Shown here: piece by piece, positions 1-8,979 of the stretch
Layout: each line of letters starts with the position of its first letter
Position numbering within the stretch: the first letter of the stretch is position 1
Origin: PALSA-350 sp963834445
GTDB lineage: Bacteria > Acidobacteriota > Terriglobia > Terriglobales > Acidobacteriaceae
Direction of reading: 5' to 3'
Assembly: GCA_963834445.1 (NCBI GenBank)
Contig: CAWIBU010000009.1
Span: 744,001-808,000 of the forward strand
DNA length: 64,000 nt
Notes under the pieces: generated by a model
Seen by the model: the letters and a program-made list of their open reading frames with translations, nothing else
What the model was told of the DNA's origin: nothing
Database searches by the model: none
Made by a program: the position numbers and the translations under genes

Positions 1-446
1 TTTACCGTCTCTTCGGTCGCCAGCACGCTGGCTGCTTCCACATGGCCGTGCGACATGCCTTTCTGGTGAATCGCGCTGAGAGCCCCCACCAGGGCCTCTG
101 CCACCTCGCGGCCTTCGTCTGCCGTCAGCGCCTGCATTTGCAACACATCCGAGAGACTTTGCTCAATGTGTTCCATGACCGCATAAACGATGGTGGTGTT
201 GTCGACTTGCACCTGGCCGACGTTGAGGATGCTGACCAGGTTGGGATGTTGGATACTCTGCGCAGCCTGCAGCCGCGCGGTTACTTCATCTGCATCGGTG
301 AGCGCCTCGGTCAGGCTGATGGTAGCGGCGGAGCCGGGGGCCACCTCAGTCTCAAACCAGGCGCGTCGCCCTTCGGACCGTACCAGCCGGCGCAGAGGAT
401 AGCGCCCATCGATCGTTCCGCCTTCCAACTCATTCCAAAACTGCAT
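1..446 (-). CDS. Kinase-like (probable pseudokinase) protein, 3' part outside window
   Basis: The frame is open from an ATG at 446 to the window edge (148 complete codons), with a good AAAGGA ribosome site just upstream. The order of elements fits a Ser/Thr kinase N-lobe and start of the C-lobe: 'IDGRYPLRRLV' where the glycine loop should be, 'IQHPNLVSILNVGQV' (the common HPNIVxI segment), a hinge 'VYAVMEHIEQSL', and 'ALSAIHQKGMSHGHVEAASVL' at the catalytic loop. The catalytic HRDxKxxN is replaced by HGHVEAAS and the beta-3 lysine position reads TISLTEAL, so catalysis is unlikely. This suggests a pseudokinase scaffold or regulator. The rest of the protein, possibly membrane or PEGA/TPR parts as in other acidobacterial kinases, cannot be seen. 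Confidence 0.7.
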   Translation of the reverse strand, partial: MQFWNELEGGTIDGRYPLRRLVRSEGRRAWFETEVAPGSAATISLTEALTDADEVTARLQAAQSIQHPNLVSILNVGQVQVDNTTIVYAVMEHIEQSLSDVLQMQALTADEGREVAEALVGALSAIHQKGMSHGHVEAASVLATEETV

Positions 447-553
447 AGTGTCCTTTGTTGCCCCCAAAAAGTAGGGGTATGAAGGTAACCGAGCGATCGG
501 TGTGTTCTGATAAAGACAGCGTAGCTGTCCGGCCCCGAAATGCGCACGACTAA

Positions 554-582
554 ATGCAGCCCGGGTATTACCTGGGCTGCAT
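554..582. terminator. Hairpin between two minus-strand genes
   Basis: A 12-bp stem (ATGCAGCCCGGG paired with CCTGGGCTGCAT, one mismatch) with a 5-base loop lies between the 99-residue gene and the kinase-like gene. No clear T-run follows on either strand, so it may be a weak terminator or an mRNA-stabilising hairpin. Confidence 0.45.
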
Positions 583-620
583 CTGCCTAATGGATGCGGC
601 GGCGCCTTTACTTCACCAGC

Positions 621-920
621 TTACGCGATTCTTTCGATATTGGGTTTTGCCGTGCTGGTGCGGGCCAGCATGGCCATGCCTTCGCGGGCCATCTCCCGCG
701 CCATTTTGCGCAACTCGTCGGGACGCTCGTTGTGGATGGCGGTCAACTGCTCGAGGGCGGCGGCGGCGCGCAGCTTGGCCACTCCCTGAAAAGCAGCCTC
801 GCCGGAATTGCCGCAGGTATGAAGAATGCTGTCAGAGGTAATTTTAAAAACATCTTCGCCCTGGATGACGAAGGCTACGAAATATTTTTCCGGTGCGGGG
901 ATCGGGCTGTGAGAGGCCAT
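621..920 (-). CDS. Small hypothetical protein, 99 aa
   Basis: The start is taken at the ATG at 920 (MASHSPIPAPEKYF) because AAAGGAAG stands correctly spaced before it; an upstream in-frame ATG at 971 has no such site. The predicted protein is soluble, with a beta-like N-terminal half (YFVAFVIQGEDVFKIT) and a charged helical C-terminal half (LRKMAREMAREGMAML). I do not recognise the family. There is no signal peptide or membrane segment. The separate hairpin downstream suggests its own transcription unit. Confidence 0.55.
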   Translation of the reverse strand: MASHSPIPAPEKYFVAFVIQGEDVFKITSDSILHTCGNSGEAAFQGVAKLRAAAALEQLTAIHNERPDELRKMAREMAREGMAMLARTSTAKPNIERIA

Positions 921-1039
921 GGCACTTCCTTTGTTGGTGTGAGCGGTGAAACAAGACTCTATGTTTGGCATACTAGAAGCGGACGGATAGATGCAAGCCT
1001 ATTGAGCATGTGGAACCGTAGAGGTAACCGAAGTTGTAT

Positions 1040-1582
1040 TTATTTTTTTCGCAAGAGCGCAGAGAACAGCGGAGCGCCCCACGTTCCGATCGCCAGCAGG
1101 CTGCCGAAAAGAAACACCGCATCAATACTCTCCCGTCCCTGCGCCGACCAGTAGACGTTGGCCAGGTTGAGCCAGAGTGCAAACTCGTCCAGTGTTAATG
1201 CGGCTCCCACGCCATAGAGAATGGCCATCAGCCGGCTGGCGAAAATCGAGGCCGGCGTTGCCCCTGAGCCGACCTCGTTGAGGTAAGCGTAGCCGACCCC
1301 CAGCAGGATCAGAATCCCCCACACCAGGTGGTGAATGTGCCGCCCGCCCATGGTGACGTATTGAAACGGCCCGATATGGTGCTGAATGCAAACAACCAGC
1401 AGGCGGACAGCCAGAAACGTGAAGAAGAAGCTGATCGACGCCAGCAGATTTCTGCGGTGCGGCCGATCCGGGAGATTATCCCGGAGAATGACCCCCAGTT
1501 CAGTGAGATGCAGCAGTAACAGCATCAGGGCTGTCACCGCAACAATGAACAGCAGCAGAATCCACTCGCCTGACAAATGCAT
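1040..1582 (-). CDS. Integral membrane protein, 180 aa, unknown function
   Basis: About five hydrophobic segments are visible, starting with EWILLLFIVAVTALMLLLLHL at the N-terminus. Conserved-looking polar residues sit in or near membranes: 'GGRHIHHLVWGILILLGVGY' and 'LTLDEFALWLNL...VYWSAQGRESIDAV'. The HHLxxGI and DEFALWL pattern is seen in uncharacterised membrane proteins of Actinobacteria and Acidobacteria (from memory, not searched). It lies 39 bp downstream of uvrB on the same strand and could be co-transcribed. The function cannot be inferred. Confidence 0.7.
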   Translation of the reverse strand: MHLSGEWILLLFIVAVTALMLLLLHLTELGVILRDNLPDRPHRRNLLASISFFFTFLAVRLLVVCIQHHIGPFQYVTMGGRHIHHLVWGILILLGVGYAYLNEVGSGATPASIFASRLMAILYGVGAALTLDEFALWLNLANVYWSAQGRESIDAVFLFGSLLAIGTWGAPLFSALLRKK

Positions 1583-1621
1583 AAGGTAGTAGAAATTTAC
1601 ATCCGCAGGGGGGAAAAAGAC

Positions 1622-3610
1622 TCAGGAAAAAAGAAACTCCTTGGTCCGCAGCTCCTTGATGCTGTCGCGCAGCTTGGCCGCCTTTTCAAACTCAAACTTC
1701 TTGGCTGCTTCGCGCATGTCCGACTCCATCTTGCTGATATAGCTATCTAGTTCCTGTTGCGTCGCAAACTCCGGCAGCGCGTCATCCTGGCTGGTCAGGT
1801 CGGCGTACTCCGCCTTGAGAATGTGTACCAGAGACATATCAAGCGACCGGCTGATCGACATCGGGGTAATCCCATGTTCCTCGTTATGCGCCTGCTGCAC
1901 CGTGCGCCGTCGATCCGTCTCATCCAGGGCGCGGCGAATCGAGTCAGTAATGACGTCGGCGTAAAGAATCGCGCGCCCGCTCAGATGGCGGGCGGCGCGT
2001 CCGATGGTCTGGATCAGCGACCCCGCCGAGCGCAGAAACCCTTCTTTATCGGCATCGAGAATAGCCACCAGCGAAACCTCCGGCAGATCGAGCCCTTCTC
2101 GCAGCAGGTTGATGCCGATCAACACGTCATACTCCCCGCGGCGCAAATCGCGCAGCAGGCGTACCCGCTCCAGGGTCTCGATTTCCGAGTGCATATAACG
2201 GCACTTCACCCCGACTTCGGAGTAGTACCCGGATAAATCCTCGGCCATACGTTTGGTCAGCACCGTCACCAGCACCCGCTGGTTGCGTTCCACCCGCAGC
2301 CGAATCTCTGCCAGCAGATCGTCGATCTGTCCCCGGATGGGCCGAATCTCCACCTCCGGATCCACCAGCCCGGTAGGCCGAATGATCTGCTCGACCACCA
2401 CGCCGGCTGATTTGGTGAGCTCATAGGGACCCGGCGTCGCCGAGACATAGATCGTTTGGTGGGCGCGGGTCTCGAACTCCTCAAACTTAAGTGGGCGATT
2501 ATCCATCGCCGAGGGCAAGCGGAAACCATAGTCAACCAGGTTCTGCTTGCGCGAGCGATCGCCATGCCACATACCGTGCAGTTGCGGAACGGTCACATGC
2601 GACTCGTCGATAAATACCAGGTAATCGCGGGGAAAATAGTCCAGCAGCGTGGGTGGCGGCTCGCCTGGCAAGCGGCCGGAGAAATGGCGGGAATAATTCT
2701 CAATGCCATGGCAGTAGCCCATGGATTTGATCATTTCCAAATCGAACCGGGTGCGCTGATGGATGCGCTGCGACTCGACCAACCGGCCCTCAGACTCCAA
2801 TTGCTTTTCCCACACCGCGAGCTCGTCCAGGATGGAGGCGACCGCCGTCTTCTTGCGCTCCGGTTGCACCACGTAATGCGACTTGGGATAGATCGGCAGC
2901 CGGGCATACTTCTGCCGCACCGTGCCGAACAGGGGATCAATCTGCGACAGCTCTTCGATTTCGTTGCCGAACAACTCGATGCGATACGCCATTTCATCGT
3001 AGGTGGGGTACACCTCGATCACGTCGCCGCGCACGCGGAAGGTGCCGCGGCGAAAGTCGCTGTCATTGCGCTCGTAGAGAATCTCAACCAGCCGCCGGGT
3101 AATGTCTTCGCGGCGAATTTTCTGCCCCTTCTCGAGCAACAGCAGCATGCCGTAGTAGGCCTCAGGCGAACCCAGACCATAGATGCAGCTGACCGAAGAG
3201 ACGATGATGGCGTCGCGCCGCTCAAAAAGGGAGCGCGTCGCGGACAGGCGCAGCTTGTCCAGCTCTTCGTTGATCGTGGCTTCCTTCTCGATGTACAGGT
3301 CACCGGAAGGGATATAAGCCTCGGGCTGATAGTAGTCGTAGTAGGAGACGAAGTACTCGACCGCATTATCGGGAAAAAACTGTTTGAACTCGTGAAACAG
3401 CTGGGCGGCCAGCGTTTTGTTGTGGGCGAGGATCAGCGCCGGGCGATTCGATTGCTCGATGATCTTGGCCATGGTGAAGGTTTTGCCCGAGCCGGTAACG
3501 CCGAGCAGGGTCTGGTGCTGCTCGCCGGCAGCCAATCCAGAGACGAGCTCCTGGATCGCGTGGGGCTGGTCGCCACGAGGACGGTAATCACTGACTAGCT
3601 GGAAATCCAT
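1622..3610 (-). CDS. uvrB: UvrABC excinuclease subunit B
   Basis: At 662 residues this is the full length for UvrB, the helicase-like damage verification subunit of nucleotide excision repair, which takes DNA from UvrA and recruits UvrC. Walker A is 'GVTGSGKTFTMA' near residue 40. The beta-hairpin region 'YYDYYQPEAYIPSGDLYIEK' follows at about 90-115. Walker B is 'VFIDESHVTVPQL' near 335, helicase motifs include 'YVSATPGPYEL' and 'QTIGRAARH', and a C-terminal UVR motif ('MREAAKKFEFEKAAKLRDSI') binds UvrC/UvrA. The start is the ATG at 3610. Nothing about it is unusual. Confidence 0.98.
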   Translation of the reverse strand: MDFQLVSDYRPRGDQPHAIQELVSGLAAGEQHQTLLGVTGSGKTFTMAKIIEQSNRPALILAHNKTLAAQLFHEFKQFFPDNAVEYFVSYYDYYQPEAYIPSGDLYIEKEATINEELDKLRLSATRSLFERRDAIIVSSVSCIYGLGSPEAYYGMLLLLEKGQKIRREDITRRLVEILYERNDSDFRRGTFRVRGDVIEVYPTYDEMAYRIELFGNEIEELSQIDPLFGTVRQKYARLPIYPKSHYVVQPERKKTAVASILDELAVWEKQLESEGRLVESQRIHQRTRFDLEMIKSMGYCHGIENYSRHFSGRLPGEPPPTLLDYFPRDYLVFIDESHVTVPQLHGMWHGDRSRKQNLVDYGFRLPSAMDNRPLKFEEFETRAHQTIYVSATPGPYELTKSAGVVVEQIIRPTGLVDPEVEIRPIRGQIDDLLAEIRLRVERNQRVLVTVLTKRMAEDLSGYYSEVGVKCRYMHSEIETLERVRLLRDLRRGEYDVLIGINLLREGLDLPEVSLVAILDADKEGFLRSAGSLIQTIGRAARHLSGRAILYADVITDSIRRALDETDRRRTVQQAHNEEHGITPMSISRSLDMSLVHILKAEYADLTSQDDALPEFATQQELDSYISKMESDMREAAKKFEFEKAAKLRDSIKELRTKEFLFS

Positions 3611-3705
3611 GGATACCTGTATTGAGTGGGCCGCGCGACGAACCGCCGTGTGCGGCGTGTCCCGGAAACGCGCAGAGCTCCCCTGATTATAAACGCGGAG
3701 CCGCG

Positions 3706-4182
3706 CTAAAGTCGGGGCAGGGGAGGATAGGCAGCCGGCTCTCGCACCATGCGGCGCGTGAGCACGATCAACCAGCCCATGATGGCGCTGATGACCAGGA
3801 TGACGGGCAGGAAGATGATGGGGGGGAACACCGTATAGGTAACGGCCGCTCCGGTCGTGGCCTGGTGCAGGTGTCCGCCGAAGATGATCACCTTGCCGCC
3901 GACGTGGGCGTTGTTGGTGAGCGTTATATTCCCGCCAAAGACGAGAATGTTGCCGGCGACCGAGCCGTTCAGAAAAACGTTGCCGGCAAACGCCCGTACG
4001 CTGCCGCTACCGCGCCCTTCGACCGCAGCTGAGCACAAAAAGCAGCTGGCATTATGGAATGGCTGGTCCTGCGCCAGAACGATGTTCCGGCCAAACCGGA
4101 CGATGTCCTTCGAGCCTTGTGAAATACCGGGAAGCGACGGCGCCAGAAGCAGCGCGCACACAACGAAACACCGTGGAAGCAT
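3706..4182 (-). CDS. Exported bactofilin-like (polymer-forming) membrane protein
   Basis: The protein has 158 residues. An N-terminal signal peptide (MLPRCFVVCALLLAPSLPG) is followed by a short right-handed beta-helix-like stretch at about residues 55-105, with repeats such as 'RAFAGNVFLNGSVAGNILVF' and 'NNAHVGGKVIIFGGHL'. These resemble bactofilin or 'polymer-forming cytoskeletal' domains. One strong membrane segment (IIFLPVILVISAIMGWLIVL, about 122-142) and a short basic proline-rich tail come last. The likely location is a membrane-anchored envelope scaffold. It lies just upstream of uvrB on the same strand, separated by about 95 bp. The family call rests on the repeat pattern only. Confidence 0.6.
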   Translation of the reverse strand: MLPRCFVVCALLLAPSLPGISQGSKDIVRFGRNIVLAQDQPFHNASCFLCSAAVEGRGSGSVRAFAGNVFLNGSVAGNILVFGGNITLTNNAHVGGKVIIFGGHLHQATTGAAVTYTVFPPIIFLPVILVISAIMGWLIVLTRRMVREPAAYPPLPRL

Positions 4183-4318
4183 ACGTGCGGTTTCCTCGGG
4201 GAGCTGTCGCTATTCCATCATCAAAGCGGGGGCAAGGAAAAGTAACAAGGCGGCTTCCGCCGCCTGCGGACCCTTTGCCGCATATCGGCGCACAGCAACT
4301 CTTGAGGAAAAACCACCA

Positions 4319-4470
4319 TCCCCCTTTGTCATCCCGAGCGGCTGACTTGCCTGCGGCAAGTTAAGGATGGAATGAACGCGGAGAGCGTTTGCTTTTCAAA
4401 CCCGTCCCCTCAAACAAATTTGTCATCCCGGCCGGAGCGGTAGCGCAGTGGACCTGCTGTGCGCCCTTTT
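4319..4470 (+). repeat. Dispersed intergenic repeat, copy A
   Basis: This contains 'GTCATCCCGAGCGGCTGACT', then 'AAGGATGGAATGAACGCGGA', then 'CAAACAAATTTGTCATCCCG'. The same ordered blocks occur at 17235-17480 and 25688-25985. It lies between the ADOP permease (stop at 4511) and the bactofilin-like gene. The remaining part of the gap (4183-4318) shows no gene. Confidence 0.8.
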
Positions 4471-4510
4471 CCCTGGCAACTGTTTTAGCCGCTACCCTTC
4501 CCACCACCCC

Positions 4511-7174
4511 TCACTCGTATCGCAGCGTACACATCGGGTCCACGTTGGCCGCCTTGCTCGCCGGGATCAAACAAGCCATCACCGTAACCAGGAGCAACAA
4601 TATCGGCACCGCAATAAATGTGACAGGATCAACCGCGCTCACCCCATAAAGCGAAGACGACAGCACCCGCGTAAAACCAAGAGCCCCCACCAGCCCAATC
4701 ACCAAACCGGCGCCGCTGAGCAGAATCCCTTGACGCAAAATCATCCCAAGCACGCGTCCGCGCGACGCCCCCAGAGCGATTCGTAGACCGATTTCCGCCG
4801 TGCGTCGTCTGACCGAATAAGCCAGCAGGCCAAAGACCCCCACCATCCCGAGCAGCATGGCCATCGCCGCGAACGCTGTCACTAGAGTTGTTTGAAAACG
4901 GCGTCGCGCCGTCATCTGTGAGGCCAACTCCCCCATCGTCTGAATCTCGCCGGCAGCCAGACCGGGATCGATTGTGCGCAACGCTCCTCGAACCGTGGTT
5001 CCCATGCTCCCGGCGGGAAGCGTGGACCGAATCACGACATATGCAGTCTGGCTGATATCGTTCTGCCACAACGGATCATAGACCTCCGGCGGCGGAGGCG
5101 CTTCCAGGTTGGTATGGCGCACGTTCCCCACCACGCCGATCACGGTCCGCAAAGGGTCTTTCGGCCCCGAGACACGAATCCCCAGGCCGACAGGATCGCG
5201 GCCGCCGAAGTATTTCTGAGCGAACGCCTGGTTGACCATCACCACGATGGGATGACCGGGAGCGTCGTTCTCGGTAAACCAGCGTCCTTCCACCACCGGA
5301 ATACCCATCGCGGAAAAATATCCCGGCGAAATGTCGCGATCGTTCACTATCTGATCTTTCTGGTTCGCATACCCGTCTACCCAAAACGAGCTGATGCTCT
5401 CTCTGCCGCTCAACGGCAGCGCACTGGTGACCCCAGCAGCCTCAACCCCCGGCAGCGATTGAATCTTGATCAACAGCGATCGGAAGAAGGCCAACCGTTG
5501 CTCCAGGCTACCGTAGTCGGCACTCAGCTGAACATTCATGCTGATCGTTGAGGAAGAGAACCCAGGCTGCAGGCCTTCAACCTTGAGATAGCTTCGCAAC
5601 AACAGCCCGGAGCCTACCAGCAGGATCACCACCAGGCTGATCTCTCCGATCACCAGAAGCCCGCGCGCTCGATGACCGCTCCCGATACTTCCACGATTAC
5701 CACCTGTTTTCAAAAACTCAAGCAGGTTGATACGAGCCGCAAACAGCGCGGGCAATATGCCGAAAAGCACGCTCGTCAGCACAGCCACGGCCAGAGTAAA
5801 CCCAAGCACGCGTGTATCGATTGAGGCCTCGTTGAGACGCGGTATATCTCCGGGATTCAAACGCAGCAGCCCGTGCAGGAAAACATAAGCCAGCACAACC
5901 CCGGCGGCTCCCCCGCCGAGCCCCAGCAGAAGCGACTCGGTCAGCATCTGCCGAATGATCCGTCCTTTGGCCGCGCCCAGCGTTGCGCGCACCCCAAGTT
6001 CATGCGTTCGTGCCGCGGCACGCGCCAACAACAGGCAGGCGGCATTGCCGCACGCAATCAACAGAACCAGGCAAACCGCTCCCGCAAGCAGCCACATCAG
6101 CACCCGTGCCGACCCTACTGCGCTATCGCGAAACGGTTTGACATACGCGCCAAAGCCACGCATATCCGCCGCGTGGAGCAAGTCAAGCGGGACCATCAGC
6201 GTGCGCATTTCCGCCTGTGCTTTTTGCCGGGAAACTCCCGGCTTGAGCCGCGCGATCGCGTTGCCGCTCAAGTCATTACGTTCCGCCTTCTGTTGAGGAG
6301 ACAGAGCGAGCGGCACCCACACGTCGCTATCTCCCGCCGCACTCACCCCCGGTGGAAAATCCAAAGCGTGCGGATACCGGAACGCCGCCGGCATGACGCC
6401 GATGATCCTGTAAAGAGCGCCGTTCATGCGCAAAGATTGCGTCAGGATGCGCGCATCTCCCGCAAACATCGACTGCCAAAGCCCATGACTGATGAGGACT
6501 ACATTGCCGTGTCCGGGGCGATCGTCGTCGGCGCTGATTGTCCGTCCCAGTTCGGGGAAGCTTTCGAGCGTAGAGAAGAACTGAGCATCCACCCGGGCGC
6601 CCTCCACGCGTACCGCGATATTCCCCATGTCGGTGCTGTAAGTGGTCTGCTCGAATAGGGACATACTCGAAAACGAATGGCTCTCTCGTTGCAGATCGAA
6701 GAAGTCTGCGTAACTCGGACCAAAGGCCTCAACCGGTATGTCCGCGCCAAAGTGTGGATTGGGCGTAAAAAGATAAACCAGCCTATCCGCCTGCCCGTAG
6801 GGCAGAGAGCGCAGCAGGACCGCATTGACTACGCTGAAGATAGCCGTACAAGAACCGACCCCGAGGGCTAGGGTAAGCACGGTAACGATCGCAAAGCCGG
6901 GGTTTTTGCTCAACGCACGCAAGCCATAACGCAAATCCTGCAGCAGGTCGTCGAGCAGCTTCGTGCCGCGCGATTCGCGGCAAACTTGCAGAACCTGTTC
7001 CGGGCCGCCCAGCGCCAGGCGCGCGCGGCGCATAGCCTCTTCTGCAGAGACTCCGTCGTTACGATACTTTTCTGCCTCGCGTTCCAGATGGTATTGCAGT
7101 TCTTCCTGCAGCTCATCCTCTACGCCGCCACGTCGGAAGAAGGTGCGCAGACGAAAAAAAAGATCATTCAGCAT
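4511..7174 (-). CDS. ADOP-type MacB/FtsX permease
   Basis: At 887 residues this is the usual size for acidobacterial duplicated orphan permeases. The N-terminal leader is helical and charged (RRGGVEDELQEELQYHLERE, ...EAMRRARLALGGPEQ), followed by 'LLDDLLQDLRYGLRALSKNP', the first membrane segment and a MacB-type periplasmic domain (residues about 100-370). Three membrane segments around 'RAAARTHELGVRATLGAAKG' come next, then a second copy with 'RRTAEIGLRIALGASRGRVL' and three C-terminal membrane segments ending 'PASKAANVDPMCTLRYE'. No ATPase gene is adjacent, so substrate and energy source are unknown. A PadR repressor gene lies 7 bp upstream on the same strand and probably controls it. Confidence 0.93.
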   Translation of the reverse strand: MLNDLFFRLRTFFRRGGVEDELQEELQYHLEREAEKYRNDGVSAEEAMRRARLALGGPEQVLQVCRESRGTKLLDDLLQDLRYGLRALSKNPGFAIVTVLTLALGVGSCTAIFSVVNAVLLRSLPYGQADRLVYLFTPNPHFGADIPVEAFGPSYADFFDLQRESHSFSSMSLFEQTTYSTDMGNIAVRVEGARVDAQFFSTLESFPELGRTISADDDRPGHGNVVLISHGLWQSMFAGDARILTQSLRMNGALYRIIGVMPAAFRYPHALDFPPGVSAAGDSDVWVPLALSPQQKAERNDLSGNAIARLKPGVSRQKAQAEMRTLMVPLDLLHAADMRGFGAYVKPFRDSAVGSARVLMWLLAGAVCLVLLIACGNAACLLLARAAARTHELGVRATLGAAKGRIIRQMLTESLLLGLGGGAAGVVLAYVFLHGLLRLNPGDIPRLNEASIDTRVLGFTLAVAVLTSVLFGILPALFAARINLLEFLKTGGNRGSIGSGHRARGLLVIGEISLVVILLVGSGLLLRSYLKVEGLQPGFSSSTISMNVQLSADYGSLEQRLAFFRSLLIKIQSLPGVEAAGVTSALPLSGRESISSFWVDGYANQKDQIVNDRDISPGYFSAMGIPVVEGRWFTENDAPGHPIVVMVNQAFAQKYFGGRDPVGLGIRVSGPKDPLRTVIGVVGNVRHTNLEAPPPPEVYDPLWQNDISQTAYVVIRSTLPAGSMGTTVRGALRTIDPGLAAGEIQTMGELASQMTARRRFQTTLVTAFAAMAMLLGMVGVFGLLAYSVRRRTAEIGLRIALGASRGRVLGMILRQGILLSGAGLVIGLVGALGFTRVLSSSLYGVSAVDPVTFIAVPILLLLVTVMACLIPASKAANVDPMCTLRYE

Positions 7175-7181
7175 AAAACCC

Positions 7182-7514
7182 TCAAGCCATATCGAGAATC
7201 TGGTCGACGGCGCTCGTCAGCTTGCGCCACGCCGCTGTCTCTGCTTCCAGTTGCTTTCGCCCCTGCGTGGTCAATTCGTAGTACTTGGCGCGGCGGTTGT
7301 TCTCGCTGATGGCCCACCTGGCTTTGATCCATCCCCGGCGTTCCAGGCGGTGCAGCGCGGGATAGAGCGAGCCTTGCAGAACCTGCACGGCATCATGCGA
7401 AATTTGCTGCAACCGCTCCGAGATCGCCCAGCCATGCAGCGGCTCCAGCGCAACGGCCTTCAGAATCAGTAAATCGAGCGTGCCTTGGGGCAATTCAAGT
7501 CGTTTTCCTGTCAT
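7182..7514 (-). CDS. PadR-family transcriptional regulator
   Basis: The protein has 110 residues and the compact PadR winged helix: 'LPQGTLDLLILKAVALEPLHGWAI' (helices 1-2), 'VLQGSLYPALHRLERRGWIKARW' (recognition helix and wing) and 'RRAKYYELTTQGRKQLEAE' (second wing strand), ending in a dimerisation helix with 'AAWRKLTSAVDQILDMA'. This subtype stands directly upstream of ADOP permeases in Acidobacteria. Here the gap to the permease is 7 bp, so it is an operon and likely autoregulated. Upstream, the 7515-7612 gap is shared with the divergent cyclotransferase gene. Confidence 0.92.
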   Translation of the reverse strand: MTGKRLELPQGTLDLLILKAVALEPLHGWAISERLQQISHDAVQVLQGSLYPALHRLERRGWIKARWAISENNRRAKYYELTTQGRKQLEAETAAWRKLTSAVDQILDMA

Positions 7515-7612
7515 TTTTTTTCTTTCCCTATTGCTTCGACACCAGCAGCCTACCAGCCTCTATTGTCGAAGCGCAAGGGTAAGCTTGCGGCAAATCGGGT
7601 AAGGTAAAAGCG

Positions 7613-8395
7613 ATGGCCTCTTTCCTTTTCATCGCCAGGCGTTTCTCGGTGGCCTTGACGTTCGCCGCCTGTCTGCTGAGCGTCGACTGCGTGGCCGCCG
7701 CCCCCACCATGGGTTACACAGTAATCGCGAAGTACCCCCACTCGACCGAGAGCTACACCGAAGGCTTTCTCTATCTCGACGGCCTGTTCTACGAGGGCAC
7801 AGGCATTGCCGGCCACTCGGCGCTCCTCGCCATCCAGCCTGAAACCGGCAAGCCCCTCCAGAAGCGCGAGCTGCCGCCACAATATTTCGGAGAGGGAATT
7901 GTCGACTGGGGACCGAACATCTACCAGTGGACGTGGAAGTCAAACATCTGCTTCGTGTACGACCGTTTCAGCCTTCGCCCCATCAAGCAATTCAGCTACA
8001 CCGGCGAGGGCTGGGGCATGACGCGCACGGCGAGCGAGATCATCACCAGCGACGGCACGGCGACCCTGCGCTTTCGCGATCCCAACACGTTCAAAGAAAC
8101 CCACCACATCCTGGTCAAAGATGGGACCAAAGTCATCGACGAGCTCAATGAGCTCGAATTCATCAAGGGTGAGATCTACGCCAACATCTGGCACTCAGAC
8201 GTGATTGCACGCATCGATCCCAGGAATGGACACGTCATCGCCTGGATCGATCTCAGCGGCCTGTTGCCCCGGGATCAAATGATTAACGCGGAATCCGTAT
8301 TGAACGGGATCGCCTACGACGCCAAGAAAGACCGCCTGTTTGTGACCGGCAAACAGTGGCCGGCGGTGTTTGAAATCAAAACTGTCCGGCGTTAG
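7613..8395 (+). CDS. Glutaminyl-peptide cyclotransferase (bacterial/plant type)
   Basis: The protein has 260 residues with a signal peptide (FIARRFSVALTFAACLLSVD) and then the five-bladed propeller of the plant/bacterial glutamine cyclotransferase family. Characteristic stretches are 'YPHSTESYTEGFLYLDGLFYEGTG', 'YFGEGIVDWGPNIYQWTWKS', 'GEGWGMTR', 'LNELEFIKGEIYANIWHSD' and 'NGIAYDAKKDRLFVTGKQWP'. The reaction expected is conversion of N-terminal glutamine to pyroglutamate on exported proteins in the periplasm. The 3' end overlaps the convergent thioredoxin-like gene by 4 bp. Confidence 0.9.
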   Translation: MASFLFIARRFSVALTFAACLLSVDCVAAAPTMGYTVIAKYPHSTESYTEGFLYLDGLFYEGTGIAGHSALLAIQPETGKPLQKRELPPQYFGEGIVDWGPNIYQWTWKSNICFVYDRFSLRPIKQFSYTGEGWGMTRTASEIITSDGTATLRFRDPNTFKETHHILVKDGTKVIDELNELEFIKGEIYANIWHSDVIARIDPRNGHVIAWIDLSGLLPRDQMINAESVLNGIAYDAKKDRLFVTGKQWPAVFEIKTVRR

Positions 8396-8979
8396 CGCAG
8401 CAGCTCCCGAATGTGGCTTTCGAAGTTAGCCTTGTCCACCATGCCGGTGTGTGCCACTGCGATCCGTCCTTCGCGATCAATGAGCAACGTCATCGGCATG
8501 CTGGTGAGGTTGTACTGTTTTGCCAGTCCTTCGCTGCCCAGGACCACTGGATATTGCATGGACGTGTTGCCGCCGGTTTCGGGGTCTTTCTTGAGCGCCA
8601 GGAAAGGCCTGACCGCTTTCCATCCCTCATCGTCCATGGCGACGCCAATCACGGCCAGACCCTGCTTCCTGTATTCCTTATCGAACTCCATGTACCACGG
8701 GATTTCGATTTTGCATCCTCCACACCATGTCGCCCAGAAATCCAGAAGGACGACTTTTCCTTTATAGGCAGACAGCGACACCAACTGCCCCTGAGCATCC
8801 GTAAGTGCGAAGCCCGGGGCAGGCTTTCTCATGCCCGCGGCGATCAGCGTGTCCGGGGTTCCCGCAGTTCCCTTGACGGCGGCTGTGGCCGGTGCATCGC
8901 TTGCCGTCGCCTGTGGGTTAGTCCAGCCAACGGCCGCAAACGTAGCGGCCACCATGATGGTGCGCATGACAAGCTTCAT
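8392..8979 (-). CDS. TlpA/ResA-like periplasmic thioredoxin
   Basis: The start is taken at the ATG at 8979, which forms an ATGA overlap with the stop of the upstream membrane gene (8976-8978), indicating translational coupling. This gives 195 residues. A signal peptide (RTIMVAATFAAVGWTNPQATA) is followed by an AhpC/TSA-type thioredoxin fold: 'APGFALTDAQGQLVSLSAYKGKVVLLDFWATWCGGCKIE' with active-site WCGGC, then 'GVAMDDEGW' and the cis-proline segment 'TSMPMTLLIDREGRIA'. The role is periplasmic thiol-disulfide exchange, possibly reduction during cytochrome maturation. Longer in-frame starts to 9144 would overlap the upstream gene. Confidence 0.9.
   Translation of the reverse strand: MKLVMRTIMVAATFAAVGWTNPQATASDAPATAAVKGTAGTPDTLIAAGMRKPAPGFALTDAQGQLVSLSAYKGKVVLLDFWATWCGGCKIEIPWYMEFDKEYRKQGLAVIGVAMDDEGWKAVRPFLALKKDPETGGNTSMQYPVVLGSEGLAKQYNLTSMPMTLLIDREGRIAVAHTGMVDKANFESHIRELLR

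Noticed and set aside
2456..3598. 380-codon open frame antisense to uvrB
   Set aside because: It lies wholly inside a certain gene, has no ribosome site or recognisable domain, and follows the codon bias of the opposite strand.
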